DNA of 64,000 nucleotides from Pseudomonas cavernicola (GTDB lineage: Bacteria > Pseudomonadota > Gammaproteobacteria > Pseudomonadales > Pseudomonadaceae). Below the pieces are notes generated by a model, which was not told where the DNA came from, did no database searches, and was given only the letters and a program-made list of their open reading frames with translations. Where the stretch lies: assembly GCF_003596405.1 (NCBI RefSeq), contig NZ_QYUR01000003.1, positions 248,001 through 312,000 on the forward strand. The letters are read 5' to 3'. Shown here in pieces: positions 45,479 through 54,205 of the stretch. The number at the start of each line of letters is the position of its first letter. Position 1 is the stretch's first letter. The position numbers were made by a program, and so were the translations under genes.

Positions 45479-46108
45479 ATGAATTGTTATAGCTGCAGAG
45501 CAGAGCTAATTGACGGGGCTAAATTCTGCATATCATGTGGAACCAATCTTGAGAGCAAACCTGTATGCTCAACTTGCAAATCAGAGTTAAATCCAGGGGC
45601 AATATTTTGCGGTACATGTGGCAACGCAACAAAAACCAATAGAACCAGCGATTTTTACGAAGAATCCCTAGCCATAGTTAGAACAATTATTTACAAGCTA
45701 TTTCCAAAAATGCAAGATTGCCCGCCAGTGCAACGGCCTACCTACTGGAATATGATGGCTGCTGGTTTGGCCGCATGCATCGTTACCTACCTCTTAATAG
45801 CGATAGCCCTTTTCGAAATCACAGCATCAAAAAATATTGCAAGCGCCATAGGGAACATTGCTGGATCATATGTTTTTCTAAAAATATGGGGGCACTTTTA
45901 TAAAGGCCGGCTTATCGATGCCGGGGTTTATAGAAATAAAAAATACATAAACACCAGTATCGCGATCGCAGTGGTATTTATTTTTTCTGCATTTGTGAGC
46001 CCTCTGGTCTCATCAATTGCATCACTAGCTGGAACCATTATTTGCATAGTTGTAGGCTGCCTAAAATCAAAAAATCAAACTGATCTATCAGCACCTAAAG
46101 CCATATAA
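45479..46108 (+). CDS. Cassette 7: double zinc-ribbon membrane protein
   Basis: A protein of 209 residues. Two zinc ribbons are at the N-terminus: CYSCRAELIDGAKFCISCG and CSTCKSELNPGAIFCGTCG, each with two CxxC. Two to four transmembrane helices follow (MMAAGLAACIVTYLLIAIAL; YINTSIAIAVVFIFSAFVSP; LAGTIICIVVGC). Zinc-ribbon plus membrane proteins are widespread and poorly understood. The gene starts at ATG 45479, 33 bp after the attC core. No homologue can be named from sequence alone. Confidence 0.7.
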   Translation: MNCYSCRAELIDGAKFCISCGTNLESKPVCSTCKSELNPGAIFCGTCGNATKTNRTSDFYEESLAIVRTIIYKLFPKMQDCPPVQRPTYWNMMAAGLAACIVTYLLIAIALFEITASKNIASAIGNIAGSYVFLKIWGHFYKGRLIDAGVYRNKKYINTSIAIAVVFIFSAFVSPLVSSIASLAGTIICIVVGCLKSKNQTDLSAPKAI

Positions 46109-46160
46109 CCTTGCTCACTTTGGGTCGGGCTAAAGCCCGCCCCTTAACTTAATTGCTTCA
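46103..46160 (+). repeat. attC site 7, degenerate
   Basis: The right half is intact (CGGGCTAAAGCCCGCCCCTTAA) but the left arm is shortened to ATATAACCTTGCTCACTTTG and the R' core is missing (ATTGCTTCAG in place of GTTANNN). It is probably no longer a substrate. Confidence 0.7.
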
Positions 46161-46192
46161 GAAATAACTCATATACCAGTATAGGAATCCCC

Positions 46193-46681
46193 ATGTCCAA
46201 GTCAAAAATCGCTGAGGCTATTATTCAATTTCTTATTAAGACATTTTGGCCATGGTTTCTTGAAAATATATGGCCCCTGATTTTGAAGCACATAATATCT
46301 GTCGTTACAGATTCCCTGGATAGCTTAAGTAATCGTATAAATCGATTCTTCGCGGATCGCATGAAAAAACGTAGTCAAAATGCTGCAGAGCGGGCGCATG
46401 AAGCAACAGAAGCCGCAGCGGCAGCAACCACCGACAGCGAGCGGGAAAAACACGAAGCAGTTGCCAAGGTTTGGCGTGAGGTCGCAGAGCAGTTTCGTTC
46501 GGAAAATGAGGCTCTGCATGCTCAAGTTATAGAGCTAATCGCACGCACACAGCAGTCAGTGCAAGAAGACTTACGCCACACAAAACCTGCCATTGATGAC
46601 CTAGCTGGTACTCCGTCGTTAATCATTGGCCAGTCAAAAGCAAAATTGCCAGCCTTGCCGTACGAGCAGGGTACGCTCTAA
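46193..46681 (+). CDS. Cassette 8: coiled-coil protein with amphipathic N-terminus
   Basis: A protein of 162 residues. The first 45 are strongly amphipathic or membrane-associated (IIQFLIKTFWPWFLENIWPL, then LKHIISVVTDSLDSL), and the following 90 are a charged, alanine-rich coiled coil (NAAERAHEATEAAAAATTDS; VAEQFRSENEALHAQVIELI). No catalytic motif is present. It is flanked by degenerate attC-like sequences, so it may be a former cassette that has been fixed. Function unknown. Confidence 0.6.
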   Translation: MSKSKIAEAIIQFLIKTFWPWFLENIWPLILKHIISVVTDSLDSLSNRINRFFADRMKKRSQNAAERAHEATEAAAAATTDSEREKHEAVAKVWREVAEQFRSENEALHAQVIELIARTQQSVQEDLRHTKPAIDDLAGTPSLIIGQSKAKLPALPYEQGTL

Positions 46682-46692
46682 CAAACGGTATA
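46676..46692 (+). repeat. attC site 8, left fragment only
   Basis: CTCTAACAAACGGT resembles the left end of sites 4 and 6, but no right half follows, so the array appears to have been truncated here. Confidence 0.5.
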
Positions 46693-47135
46693 TGGACTCT
46701 CCCCGCAAGCGGTGAGTAATGCTTTTCCAACCCTGTCGTCAGTGCGGTTGCATTCGTATATTCGGCCTGTAATGGGCGTCAGCGCCCTGGCCACTCTGTA
46801 GTTCGCGCAACGGGGGCCAAGCGTTCAAGGACGATGGCAGGTAGCTTCCTACGGTGAACGACCGTAAAGGGGTAGTTCTGAGCCCGTAGGGTGACTCGCT
46901 GACAGTGCCGTTTCTTCACCCATCTACAATGTATGGGCTGAGGTATGGGCTGGAGGTGCTTTGTTTGTAGAGGTCCCGTATTTATTGGCTTTCAGACATA
47001 AAAAAGCCGGCTTGTGGCCGGTTTCTTGAAATCGTACCCATCAAGCTAGATACAGGAAGCAGCATGGTCTAAAGGATGGTTTGCAAACCTCAGAAACGAA
47101 AAAACCCTGAATAATCAGGGCTTTAACGTACAAAT
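46693..47135. other. Non-coding stretch at the right end of the island
   Basis: No convincing gene is visible. A hairpin GCCGGC/GGCCGG near 47000-47026 with A and T runs could terminate transcription. The 20-bp repeat AGCATGGTCTAAAG plus GATGGT lies at 47061-47080 and matches 36447-36466 with one difference. Confidence 0.45.
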
Positions 47136-47162
47136 ATGGCGGAGGCGGTGGGATTCGAACTG
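47136..47162. repeat. Right attachment-site repeat with tRNA 3' fragment
   Basis: The first 15 bp repeat the left end (36302-36316). The sequence continues GGATTCGAACTG, whose complement with the repeat reads TTCGAATCCCACCGCCTCCG then CCA: T-loop, 3' T-stem, acceptor strand and CCA of a tRNA, probably tRNA-Ser. The 5' part of the tRNA is absent from this window. Confidence 0.65.
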
Positions 47163-47219
47163 TTATACAAGGTAACTGCACACCTCACCGAAAAAAAGAG
47201 TCGTACTCACTCACCTAAA

Positions 47220-47272
47220 CCCCATTCTATAAGGCCTGTAGGCCCATAGCTACTCCCCATTCTACAGGCCTT
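47220..47272. repeat. Inverted and direct repeats next to truncated gabD
   Basis: AAGGCCTGTAG (47231-47241) is inverted at 47262-47272, and CCCCATTCTA occurs directly at 47220-47229 and 47255-47264. The cause is unknown; a mobile-element scar or a terminator of the truncated gene are possible. Confidence 0.4.
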
Positions 47273-47648
47273 AAGATGCAACTCGTTGCAGCTTATCATC
47301 ATCGAGAGGATGAAAATACCGTCCATAGCTTCCTCTATAACGCCCCAACCCCTTTCGAGCTACCGTCATCAGACGAGCCAGGGCTTCTTGATTGGCCATC
47401 ATCAGTTCAAACCAACGACGCAATTTGACTGCCCTTTCCTTAGCTGTCAGCGATCGCCAGGCTGGCAGTGCTCTGTTCGCGGCCTCGATAGCGCGACAAG
47501 TTTCAGTAGCCCCCATACGAGGCACAGTGCCAACCGTCTCTCCGGTGGCAGGGTTGGACACCGTAATTACCTGACCACTATCGGCATGAACCCACTCGCC
47601 ATCGATGAACGCTTGTTGGCGGAAAAGAACAGTGTTTTGAACGGGCAT
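47271..47648 (-). pseudogene. gabD: Succinate-semialdehyde dehydrogenase, 5' fragment
   Basis: About 95 residues of a normal GabD N-terminus are readable (FRQQAFIDGEWVHADSGQVI; VTVSNPATGETVGTVP-like; LTAKERAVKLRRWFELMMAN; QEALARLMT). After LARLMTV the usual EQGKPL is replaced by ARKGLGRYRGSYGRYFHPLD, ending LQRVAS and a stop. The catalytic domain is absent, so the gene is broken. GGAG precedes ATG 47648. It is directly downstream of the aldehyde dehydrogenase gene and presumably encoded the last step (GABA to succinate route). The junction lies just outside the island's right repeat. Confidence 0.75.
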
Positions 47649-47659
47649 CTCGAACTCCA

Positions 47660-49153
47660 TTACAGCTTGATCCAGGTAGCTTTCAGTTCGGTGTACTTAT
47701 CAAACGCATGGAGCGATTTGTCGCGACCGTTCCCCGACTGCTTGAATCCACCAAAGGGGGCAGTCATGTCGCCGCCATCGTATTGATTGATCCAGACACT
47801 GCCCGCCCGCAGGGCTTTAGCAGTGAGGTGTGCTTTGGAAATATCTGCTGTCCAAATTGCAGCGGCCAAACCGTATGGGGAGTCGTTCGCAATCGAGATA
47901 GCTTCCTCGACCGAATCGAAAGTGATGACCGATAGAACCGGCCCAAAAATTTCTTCCTGAGCAATTCTCATCGCGTTGCTGACACCATCGAAAATGGTGG
48001 GCTGCACATACGTCCCACCCGTTTCCTGAAGGACGCGCTCGCCACCTATTACCAACTTGGCGCCGTCCTTGTGACCAGCCTCAATGTAGGACAGCACGTT
48101 GTTCATCTGCTGAGTGTCGACCAGGGCTCCCACGTTTGTTTCAGGATCAAGCGGGTTGCCGGGCTTCCAACCTTTCAGCGCTTCGATGACCAACGGAAGG
48201 AATTTGTCTTTTATCGAGCGCTCGACGAGAAGACGGGAACCTGCGGTACAAACCTCTCCCTGATTGAAGGCGATCGCACCTGCAGCAGATTCCGCTGCGG
48301 CTTGAAGATCAGCAGCGTCGGCGAAAACGATGTTGGGGCTTTTGCCACCAGCCTCCAGCCATACGCGCTTCATGTTGGATTCGCCGGAGTAGATCAAGAG
48401 TTGCTTGGCGATCTTGGTCGAACCCGTGAAGACAATGGTATCGACGTCCATATGCAGGGCGAGCGCCTTACCTACGGTGTGTCCATAGCCCGGCAGTACG
48501 TTCAAAACGCCTGGAGGAATGCCAGCATCAATTGCCAATTGGGCAACACGAATTGCGGTAAGAGGCGACTTCTCCGATGGTTTAAGAATCACGGAGTTAC
48601 CCGTTGCGAGTGCAGGGCCCAACTTCCAGCAAGCCATCATCAACGGGAAGTTCCACGGCACGATCGCGGCGACAACGCCGATCGGCTCACGAGTGACTAG
48701 GCCTAATTGGTCGTGAGGCGTCGCGGCAACTTCGTCGTAAATCTTGTCAATCGCCTCAACACTCCAACGGATGGCTGCAGACGCGCAAGGAACATCGACA
48801 TTCAGTGCATCCGAGATAGGCTTACCCATGTCGAGTGTTTCCAGAAGAGCTAGCTCCTCTGCGTTCTGATCCAACAGATCAGCAAAACGGAGCATCGCCT
48901 GCTTCCTAGAAACTGGCGAAGAACGCGACCAAACACCGGAGTCAAAAGTGGCGCGGGCTACTTTTACTGCGAAATCCGCATCTGCAGTTTCGCAACTGGC
49001 AACGTTGGCGAGAAAGCGTCCGTCAACCGGACTGATGCACTCAAAAACACCTTCTGCTACTGCGTTCACATACGCGCCACTAACGAACGCGCGCCCTTCA
49101 ATCTTCAGCTGTGCAGATTTGGTTTCCCAATCGCTCAAAGTTAACTTTTGCAT
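47660..49153 (-). CDS. Aldehyde dehydrogenase (PuuC-like)
   Basis: An NAD(P)-dependent aldehyde dehydrogenase of 497 residues. EPIGVVAAIVPWNFPLMMAC is the oxyanion-hole Asn region, FTGSTKIAKQ the nucleotide-binding site, VWLEAGGKSPNIVF the general base Glu, and NQGEVCTAGSRL the catalytic Cys. It resembles PuuC and other aminoaldehyde dehydrogenases of polyamine catabolism. ATG 49153 has AGGA upstream. The amidotransferase gene lies upstream on the same strand, and the truncated gabD overlaps its stop by one base, so it probably oxidises an aminoaldehyde or gamma-glutamyl aldehyde made by the cluster. Confidence 0.9.
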   Translation of the reverse strand: MQKLTLSDWETKSAQLKIEGRAFVSGAYVNAVAEGVFECISPVDGRFLANVASCETADADFAVKVARATFDSGVWSRSSPVSRKQAMLRFADLLDQNAEELALLETLDMGKPISDALNVDVPCASAAIRWSVEAIDKIYDEVAATPHDQLGLVTREPIGVVAAIVPWNFPLMMACWKLGPALATGNSVILKPSEKSPLTAIRVAQLAIDAGIPPGVLNVLPGYGHTVGKALALHMDVDTIVFTGSTKIAKQLLIYSGESNMKRVWLEAGGKSPNIVFADAADLQAAAESAAGAIAFNQGEVCTAGSRLLVERSIKDKFLPLVIEALKGWKPGNPLDPETNVGALVDTQQMNNVLSYIEAGHKDGAKLVIGGERVLQETGGTYVQPTIFDGVSNAMRIAQEEIFGPVLSVITFDSVEEAISIANDSPYGLAAAIWTADISKAHLTAKALRAGSVWINQYDGGDMTAPFGGFKQSGNGRDKSLHAFDKYTELKATWIKL

Positions 49154-49233
49154 GATCGTCCTCACGTTTCACGATTGATGGCCCAGATCGAGCAAGCTGA
49201 ATTCGTATGCTGGGTCACGGTTGAATGGGTGCT

Positions 49234-49914
49234 TCAGATACCGGCTAAAAAATCCTGAAGCAGCAAGCGACAGTTGGTTCGATTGCCGGCCTCCTTCACC
49301 TGAATCTCCGCGCGCATACGCTCTGGCAGATCTCCGGCGGTGGCTAGAAACCGCTTCCCTTCCTCGGTATTGCTCCAGTAGTCAGTCCATGTATCGAACA
49401 TCTGTGCGTCAATTTCTGGATGGAACTGCACGCCCATAGACTTGCCTTTGCGGTAAGCCTGGGGAGCTAGATCAGTCTTCGCCAACAAGGTTGAGCCGGG
49501 TGGAGGCGTGAAGGCATCAAAGTGGAAATTGAGCCAAGGGCCCTTGTGTGCCCACTCCTCCTGAAGTGTTTGAACTTCAGTCCAACCGATCTCTGCAGTG
49601 GAGTTGCGATAGACCTGACCGCCTAGTGCGCGTGCGAGCAACTGGCTACCAAAGCAAATTCCGAGCGTCGGCACGCCTCGCTCTTGAACAGACTTCAGCC
49701 ATTTGAGCTCGGAGTCCAACCAAGACAATCGATGGTCATAGGCTGATTCAGGGCTGCCCATCACTACAACGATGTCGAGCGCTTCAGGTGCAGGTAGGGC
49801 TTGGCTGATCGATACGATTTCCAAATCAATACCCTGCTCGTTGAAGAGCTCAGGCAGGCTGCCAGGGACATCAGTATCGGAATGAACAATTGCAATGGCG
49901 CGCGACAACTTCAT
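49234..49914 (-). CDS. Class-I glutamine amidotransferase
   Basis: A protein of 226 residues with the GATase-1 triad: nucleophile Cys in GVPTLGICFGSQLLARALGG, His in MGVQFHPEID and the following Glu. It stands alone, without a synthetase domain, like AtdA2/PuuD-type enzymes that hydrolyse gamma-glutamyl amides. I use ATG 49914 with AGGA seven bases upstream. It lies ahead of the aldehyde dehydrogenase and behind an operator-like palindrome at 49942-49960. A second enzyme of the same class is at 53303. Confidence 0.85.
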   Translation of the reverse strand: MKLSRAIAIVHSDTDVPGSLPELFNEQGIDLEIVSISQALPAPEALDIVVVMGSPESAYDHRLSWLDSELKWLKSVQERGVPTLGICFGSQLLARALGGQVYRNSTAEIGWTEVQTLQEEWAHKGPWLNFHFDAFTPPPGSTLLAKTDLAPQAYRKGKSMGVQFHPEIDAQMFDTWTDYWSNTEEGKRFLATAGDLPERMRAEIQVKEAGNRTNCRLLLQDFLAGI

Positions 49915-49941
49915 AAGCAAATCCTGATCAAAACTTAATAC

Positions 49942-49960
49942 TTATGAAACCATATCTTAA
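49942..49960 (-). promoter_or_regulatory. Operator-like palindrome, site 1
   Basis: TTATGAAACCATATCTTAA matches the two sites upstream of the P450 and glutamine-synthetase-like genes. On the minus strand a possible -35 TTGGCA and -10 TATGGT (17-bp spacer) overlap it, so it could control the amidotransferase and aldehyde dehydrogenase genes. Confidence 0.5.
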
Positions 49961-50103
49961 AGTTAATTAGATGCCAAGCAGCTTTTTTACACCATTCGAA
50001 GGAGGATTTTCGTTCTAAATAGCCAAATTTTTATGCGATTTATGCCATGCAAGAGCAAAAACAAGCCGAATCACGCCCCACAAAACGAAAATTCTACTTG
50101 AAA

Positions 50104-50122
50104 GATATGAAACCATATTTTA
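50104..50122 (+). promoter_or_regulatory. Operator-like palindrome, site 2, with promoter
   Basis: TTGAAA (50098-50103), a 17-bp spacer holding GATATGAAACCATAT, and TAAATT form a sigma70-type promoter with an operator between -35 and -10. It lies about 130 bp before the P450 ATG and is the first of two nearly identical promoters. Confidence 0.6.
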
Positions 50123-50249
50123 AATTGAATTCGTAATGCGGCTCCGGCGAGATACCAAACCATGCAGGTCATGACCCGCACCACCCGTCAACCTTCGCAG
50201 TTGGCTCGTGAGCAGCTCGCTTCTTCTAATAACGATCGAAGGTGTCCAA

Positions 50250-51464
50250 ATGTCTTCCAGTCTCCCTACTACGCTCGAAGCTGCGCCATACCTGGATGTG
50301 GCCAACCCTTCCTTTTCAATGCGCTCGAAGGAAGTGATTGATGCGCGAGAAAAAAGCTGGTTTGCACGGACGCCTTATGGCATCGCAGTGCTTCGCTACG
50401 ACGAAGTCAACGCGCTGATTCGAGATCAACGTCTTCGTCAAGGGAGCTACGCATGGCCTGCGCACAACAAGGCCACAGGTAGTTTTGCCGACTGGTGGAT
50501 TCGGATGCTGTTAAGTCGCGAAGGCGCTGATCACTCCCGCCTTCGCCGCCTTGCGAACCCTGCCTTTGCACCGAAGCTCGTACGCAAGCTCACCCCTGAA
50601 TTTCAGGAAATGGCTAACGAAATCATTGATGGATTCTCGAAGAAAGGCACCTGCGAGTTCGTAGCGGACTTTTCTGAGCCATACGCAACTCAAGTCATCT
50701 GTGCCCTACTCGGCTTACCGCGTAGTGAGTGGCGAGGCCTGGCTCAGCTGGCGGTAGACATGGGCTTGGCGCTGGGCGTGACGTTTAAGCAGGACGAAGA
50801 GAAGATCAACGCAGCGACCGACAAGCTTTTTGGTTATGCCGCCATGGCGGTTGAAGCCCTGAAAAAGAACGGCCTGGGTGATGACTTTCTCAGCATGCTG
50901 GTTAAAGCCAACGAAGAAGACAAAACCGCGCTTAGCGATCAAGAACTATACGACATGATCGTTCTTGCAATTTTCGGCGGTATCGACACCACACGTAACC
51001 AGATCGCATTGGCCATGGACATGTTCGTCCAGCACCCAGACCAGTGGAAACTGCTGGGTGAAGATCCTGAACTGGCAAGAGCTGCTGTCGAAGAAGTCAT
51101 GCGCGTGCGCCCGACCGTGACATGGGTGACCCGCGAAGCGTTGGTGGATTTCAACTATCAAGGACTGGATATCAAGAAGGGAACGACTGTTCACCTGTTC
51201 AGCCAAGCTGCCGGTACCGACCCGAACGTATTCGAAAATCCTGGATTCGATATCACAGCTAAACGCCAGGCGCACTTCGGTTTTGGCGCAGGCGCTCACC
51301 ACTGCATCGGTCACTTCATTGCGCGCGGCGACATGACAGAAGCCTTGGCGCTTCTTGCACAACGAATCAAAAATCCTCGCTTCAATGGCGAAGTGGAATG
51401 GCTGCCGGATAGCGGAAACACCGGCCCTATTGCGATGCCTATGGCGTTCGATCCAGAGGTGTAA
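50250..51464 (+). CDS. Cytochrome P450
   Basis: A soluble bacterial P450 of 404 residues. The oxygen-binding I helix reads IFGGIDTTRNQIALAM, the ExxR motif is in AAVEEVMRVRP, and the haem-binding loop is FGFGAGAHHCIG with proximal ligand Cys about residue 352. No signal peptide or membrane anchor is present. ATG 50250 follows AAGG. The two next genes encode a ferredoxin-reductase-like flavoprotein and a flavodoxin, so electrons probably pass NAD(P)H, FAD protein, FMN protein, P450. The substrate is not evident; the neighbourhood suggests an amine, perhaps cyclic. Confidence 0.9.
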   Translation: MSSSLPTTLEAAPYLDVANPSFSMRSKEVIDAREKSWFARTPYGIAVLRYDEVNALIRDQRLRQGSYAWPAHNKATGSFADWWIRMLLSREGADHSRLRRLANPAFAPKLVRKLTPEFQEMANEIIDGFSKKGTCEFVADFSEPYATQVICALLGLPRSEWRGLAQLAVDMGLALGVTFKQDEEKINAATDKLFGYAAMAVEALKKNGLGDDFLSMLVKANEEDKTALSDQELYDMIVLAIFGGIDTTRNQIALAMDMFVQHPDQWKLLGEDPELARAAVEEVMRVRPTVTWVTREALVDFNYQGLDIKKGTTVHLFSQAAGTDPNVFENPGFDITAKRQAHFGFGAGAHHCIGHFIARGDMTEALALLAQRIKNPRFNGEVEWLPDSGNTGPIAMPMAFDPEV

Positions 51465-51466
51465 TC

Positions 51467-52765
51467 ATGAGCACTCCAACCATTGCGATAATCGGGTCGG
51501 GCCCATCTGGCTGCTACATAGCTCAAGCACTTCGACGCGAATGGCAGGACGCAGAGATCACGCTGATTGAACGACTGCCAGTTCCATACGGCTTAGTCCG
51601 GTACGGTGTTGCGCCTGACCACCCAGGCACGAAGGCAGTTACTCGGCAATTCGAAAGGATGTTTGAACGCGAAAAAATCCAGTTCCTGGGCAACGTTCAT
51701 ATCGGCTCCGAACTACCGCTCGCAGATCTTCGAGCTGCATACGACATCGTGGTGGTTGCAACGGGCCTGTATGGAGATCGGAAACTAGGCGTTCCGGGTG
51801 ATGCGTTGAATCACATCTACGGTGCGGGGCAAATAACTCGATTCCTGAACGATCACCCAGACGAAGAAGAGTTTTTGCCAAGCTTTGGTACTCGTCCAAT
51901 TATCGTGGGCAACGGCAACGTTGCCGTCGATGTGCTGCGATTGCTGGTCAAAAAGGGCGAGGAGTTTCATGGCTCGGACTTGTCCCACGAAGCACTGACA
52001 CATCTCGTAAGCAGCCCAATAGAACACATCGATGTCGTAGGTAGATCTCCAGCCGCGCTCGCAAAATTCGACACGGTGATGATCAAAGAGCTCGCCAAAC
52101 TTGCCAATGTCCGATTCGAGTTTAACGACGAGCTCGATCTCGAATCGATTGATGATCCACTTGCCAAGGCCAAGGTAGATGCGCTGCTCGCGCTTGCTAA
52201 ATCGGGCAGCGAATCTGATTCGAGCAAAAGATCAGTCACGTTCCATTTTGGCTGGGCGTCTGTTCGCGTGGCCGGTGTCGACCATGTTGCAGGCCTGGTG
52301 CTTAAAGACACGCAAAACCCTGACCGCCAGCAAAGCATTCCCGCGACTTGCATTATCACTGCGATTGGATTCGAAGAGCGTCCAGAACTCGATCTCTGCC
52401 GCACTGATTTGTCACGCCCGGGCTCCGATTTAGCAAACGGATTTCTGGATGACGGACTGTATTGCACGGGCTGGTTCCGCCGGGGGCCCACCGGCACGAT
52501 CCCGGACAATCGAGCGGATGCCAAACACGTAGCCGACAACATCGTCCAGGCAGTGAAGGCAGGCTCCCTAGCTCTTGGGAAACCAGGTTACTCAGCGATC
52601 GCAGAGGCAATCAAAAGCCCGACTGTTTGCTATGAAGACTGGAAGCGCATCGATACGGCTGAACTCAAAAATGCCCCTGATGACCGCGCGCGCCGAAAAT
52701 TTCGCAACAAAGTTGCCATGTTGGGCGCAGCCCAGTCCCATCAAGCAGGAGAAAACAACAAATGA
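51467..52765 (+). CDS. Adrenodoxin-reductase-like ferredoxin/flavodoxin reductase
   Basis: A protein of 432 residues of the adrenodoxin reductase family. The FAD-binding motif IAIIGSGPSGCYIAQALRR is at the N-terminus, followed by the family VRYGVAPDHPGTK. The NADP-binding region is IIVGNGNVAVDVLRLL. It starts two bases after the P450 stop and overlaps the flavodoxin start by 4 bp (ATGA), so the three genes form one translational unit. It supplies electrons to the flavodoxin. Pairing of a P450 with an FMN shuttle of this kind recalls the P450cin (cineole) system. Confidence 0.85.
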   Translation: MSTPTIAIIGSGPSGCYIAQALRREWQDAEITLIERLPVPYGLVRYGVAPDHPGTKAVTRQFERMFEREKIQFLGNVHIGSELPLADLRAAYDIVVVATGLYGDRKLGVPGDALNHIYGAGQITRFLNDHPDEEEFLPSFGTRPIIVGNGNVAVDVLRLLVKKGEEFHGSDLSHEALTHLVSSPIEHIDVVGRSPAALAKFDTVMIKELAKLANVRFEFNDELDLESIDDPLAKAKVDALLALAKSGSESDSSKRSVTFHFGWASVRVAGVDHVAGLVLKDTQNPDRQQSIPATCIITAIGFEERPELDLCRTDLSRPGSDLANGFLDDGLYCTGWFRRGPTGTIPDNRADAKHVADNIVQAVKAGSLALGKPGYSAIAEAIKSPTVCYEDWKRIDTAELKNAPDDRARRKFRNKVAMLGAAQSHQAGENNK

Positions 52766-53202
52766 ACATTCATGTCCTCTACGGCACAGAAACTGGCAAT
52801 GCTGAAATGGTCGCCGACGATATCGTCGATGCGCTCAGCGGAGACGTGAGCATCGAAAGCACCGACATGTCTAAATTCTCAGCCTCCGATCTGTCGCCTG
52901 ACGTGTTCTATTTCATCGTGTGCTCGACCTATGGTGACGGCGAACTCCCGCACTCAGCTCAGCCTTTCTTCGAAGCGCTAAACAGTGAGCAGCCCAACCT
53001 GTCCGGGCTCAAGTTCGCAGTATTCGGCCTGGGCGACAGCTTCTACGAAACCTTCAATCGGGGTAGCGAGATCATTGCACAGACACTGACTCAGCTGGGA
53101 GCCGAGCAGGTAGGAGAACGAGGGATGCATGACGCCAGTGCAGGACAGCTTCCAGGTGACATTGCAATGCCATGGGCTAAAGCAGTTCTATCAGGGCTGT
53201 GA
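52762..53202 (+). CDS. Flavodoxin (P450 redox partner)
   Basis: A protein of 146 residues. The FMN phosphate-binding loop is YGTETGNAE at residues 8-16, and the isoalloxazine loops are STYGDGELPHSAQPFFEAL and VFGLGDSFYETFNRGSE. This is a single-domain flavodoxin, similar to cindoxin and MioC, and is overlapped by the reductase gene. Unlike most bacterial P450s, which use a 2Fe-2S ferredoxin, this operon uses a flavodoxin. No iron-sulfur ferredoxin gene is nearby. Confidence 0.9.
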   Translation: MNIHVLYGTETGNAEMVADDIVDALSGDVSIESTDMSKFSASDLSPDVFYFIVCSTYGDGELPHSAQPFFEALNSEQPNLSGLKFAVFGLGDSFYETFNRGSEIIAQTLTQLGAEQVGERGMHDASAGQLPGDIAMPWAKAVLSGL

Positions 53203-53302
53203 ACGCCATGAATAGCACAACGACGATTTCGTAAACCATCGCCTTCTGGCGCTGTTTGAACAAGCATCGTTACGTGCGGCACTACGATCTATGAGGTGAA
53301 AG

Positions 53303-54022
53303 ATGTCTCAGCAGCCATTCCGGATTTGTATTCTGGAAAACGGACGAACCCCGGATGACTTGATCGATGAGTTTGGGTCGTACCCGAAGATGATCGACAA
53401 GTGGCTATCCCCTTTTCTTCCCGAAGCCACGTTTACCTACATATCGCCAGTGCGTGGAGAAAAGCTTCCTGCCCCTGGTGACTTCGATGGTTTTATCCTG
53501 ACTGGCTCGAAACACAGTACCTATGAGCGCAGTCCATGGATGTTTGGCTTGATCGCACTCCTTCAACAGCTAAGACAGGAACACATACCCGTCTTCGGGA
53601 TTTGCTTCGGCCATCAGATCATGGCAGATGCGTACGGCGGACTAAACGCAAAATCAACCAAGGGATGGGGTGTCGGCTCTCAGCAATACAAATATGAGAC
53701 GCCTGACCTCCCAGGATGCAATGCCTCATTCGTTTTCCATCAAGATCAAGTTCAAACAATTCCGCCTGAAGCTACGCGCGTGGGCGGATCAACTCACTGC
53801 GAAAACGGGGTATTCGTCTATTCATTCCCAGCCATTTCCGTTCAGTACCACCCTGAGTTTTCCTCGGAATACACACAGGCACTGGCGAAAAAATTTCGAG
53901 GCGATCTTCTCAGCGACTACGTGTCAGCTAACGCCCTGGACTCCATCGCTCACCTCCCGGTCGATGCGACCCCAGTAGCGAAATGGGTTTCTCAGTTCTT
54001 CCGCACCTACTGCGTTACGTAA
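53303..54022 (+). CDS. Class-I glutamine amidotransferase, second copy
   Basis: A protein of 239 residues of the GATase-1 fold with the Cys nucleophile in VFGICFGHQIMADAYGG and His in SVQYHPEFSSEY. It is only distantly similar to the enzyme at 49234. Stand-alone enzymes of this class occur next to glutamine-synthetase-like ligases in aniline catabolism (AtdA2) and similar pathways, where they remove the glutamyl group. GAGG precedes ATG 53303. It lies after the flavodoxin gene and before the ligase gene, in the same transcriptional direction. Confidence 0.85.
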   Translation: MSQQPFRICILENGRTPDDLIDEFGSYPKMIDKWLSPFLPEATFTYISPVRGEKLPAPGDFDGFILTGSKHSTYERSPWMFGLIALLQQLRQEHIPVFGICFGHQIMADAYGGLNAKSTKGWGVGSQQYKYETPDLPGCNASFVFHQDQVQTIPPEATRVGGSTHCENGVFVYSFPAISVQYHPEFSSEYTQALAKKFRGDLLSDYVSANALDSIAHLPVDATPVAKWVSQFFRTYCVT

Positions 54023-54205
54023 GCAACACTATATTGATTAACATATTGGCCTGCATGTATAGGCCATTTTTTTGCTCTGCGCTCTATAAAAAGCCTCGTC
54101 ACTTTCTGAAAAAGCGCTAAATCTCTCATTTTATCTTCTTAAAAATAAAAATATCCGCACAAATCAGCCTTAAAAATCAGCTATTTTGAAATTTAAAGCT
54201 TGAAA

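Noticed and set aside
47136..47162. tRNA 3' fragment considered as a complete tRNA or tmRNA
   Set aside because: Only T-loop, acceptor strand and CCA are present; the expected 5' T-stem does not pair and no anticodon arm follows.
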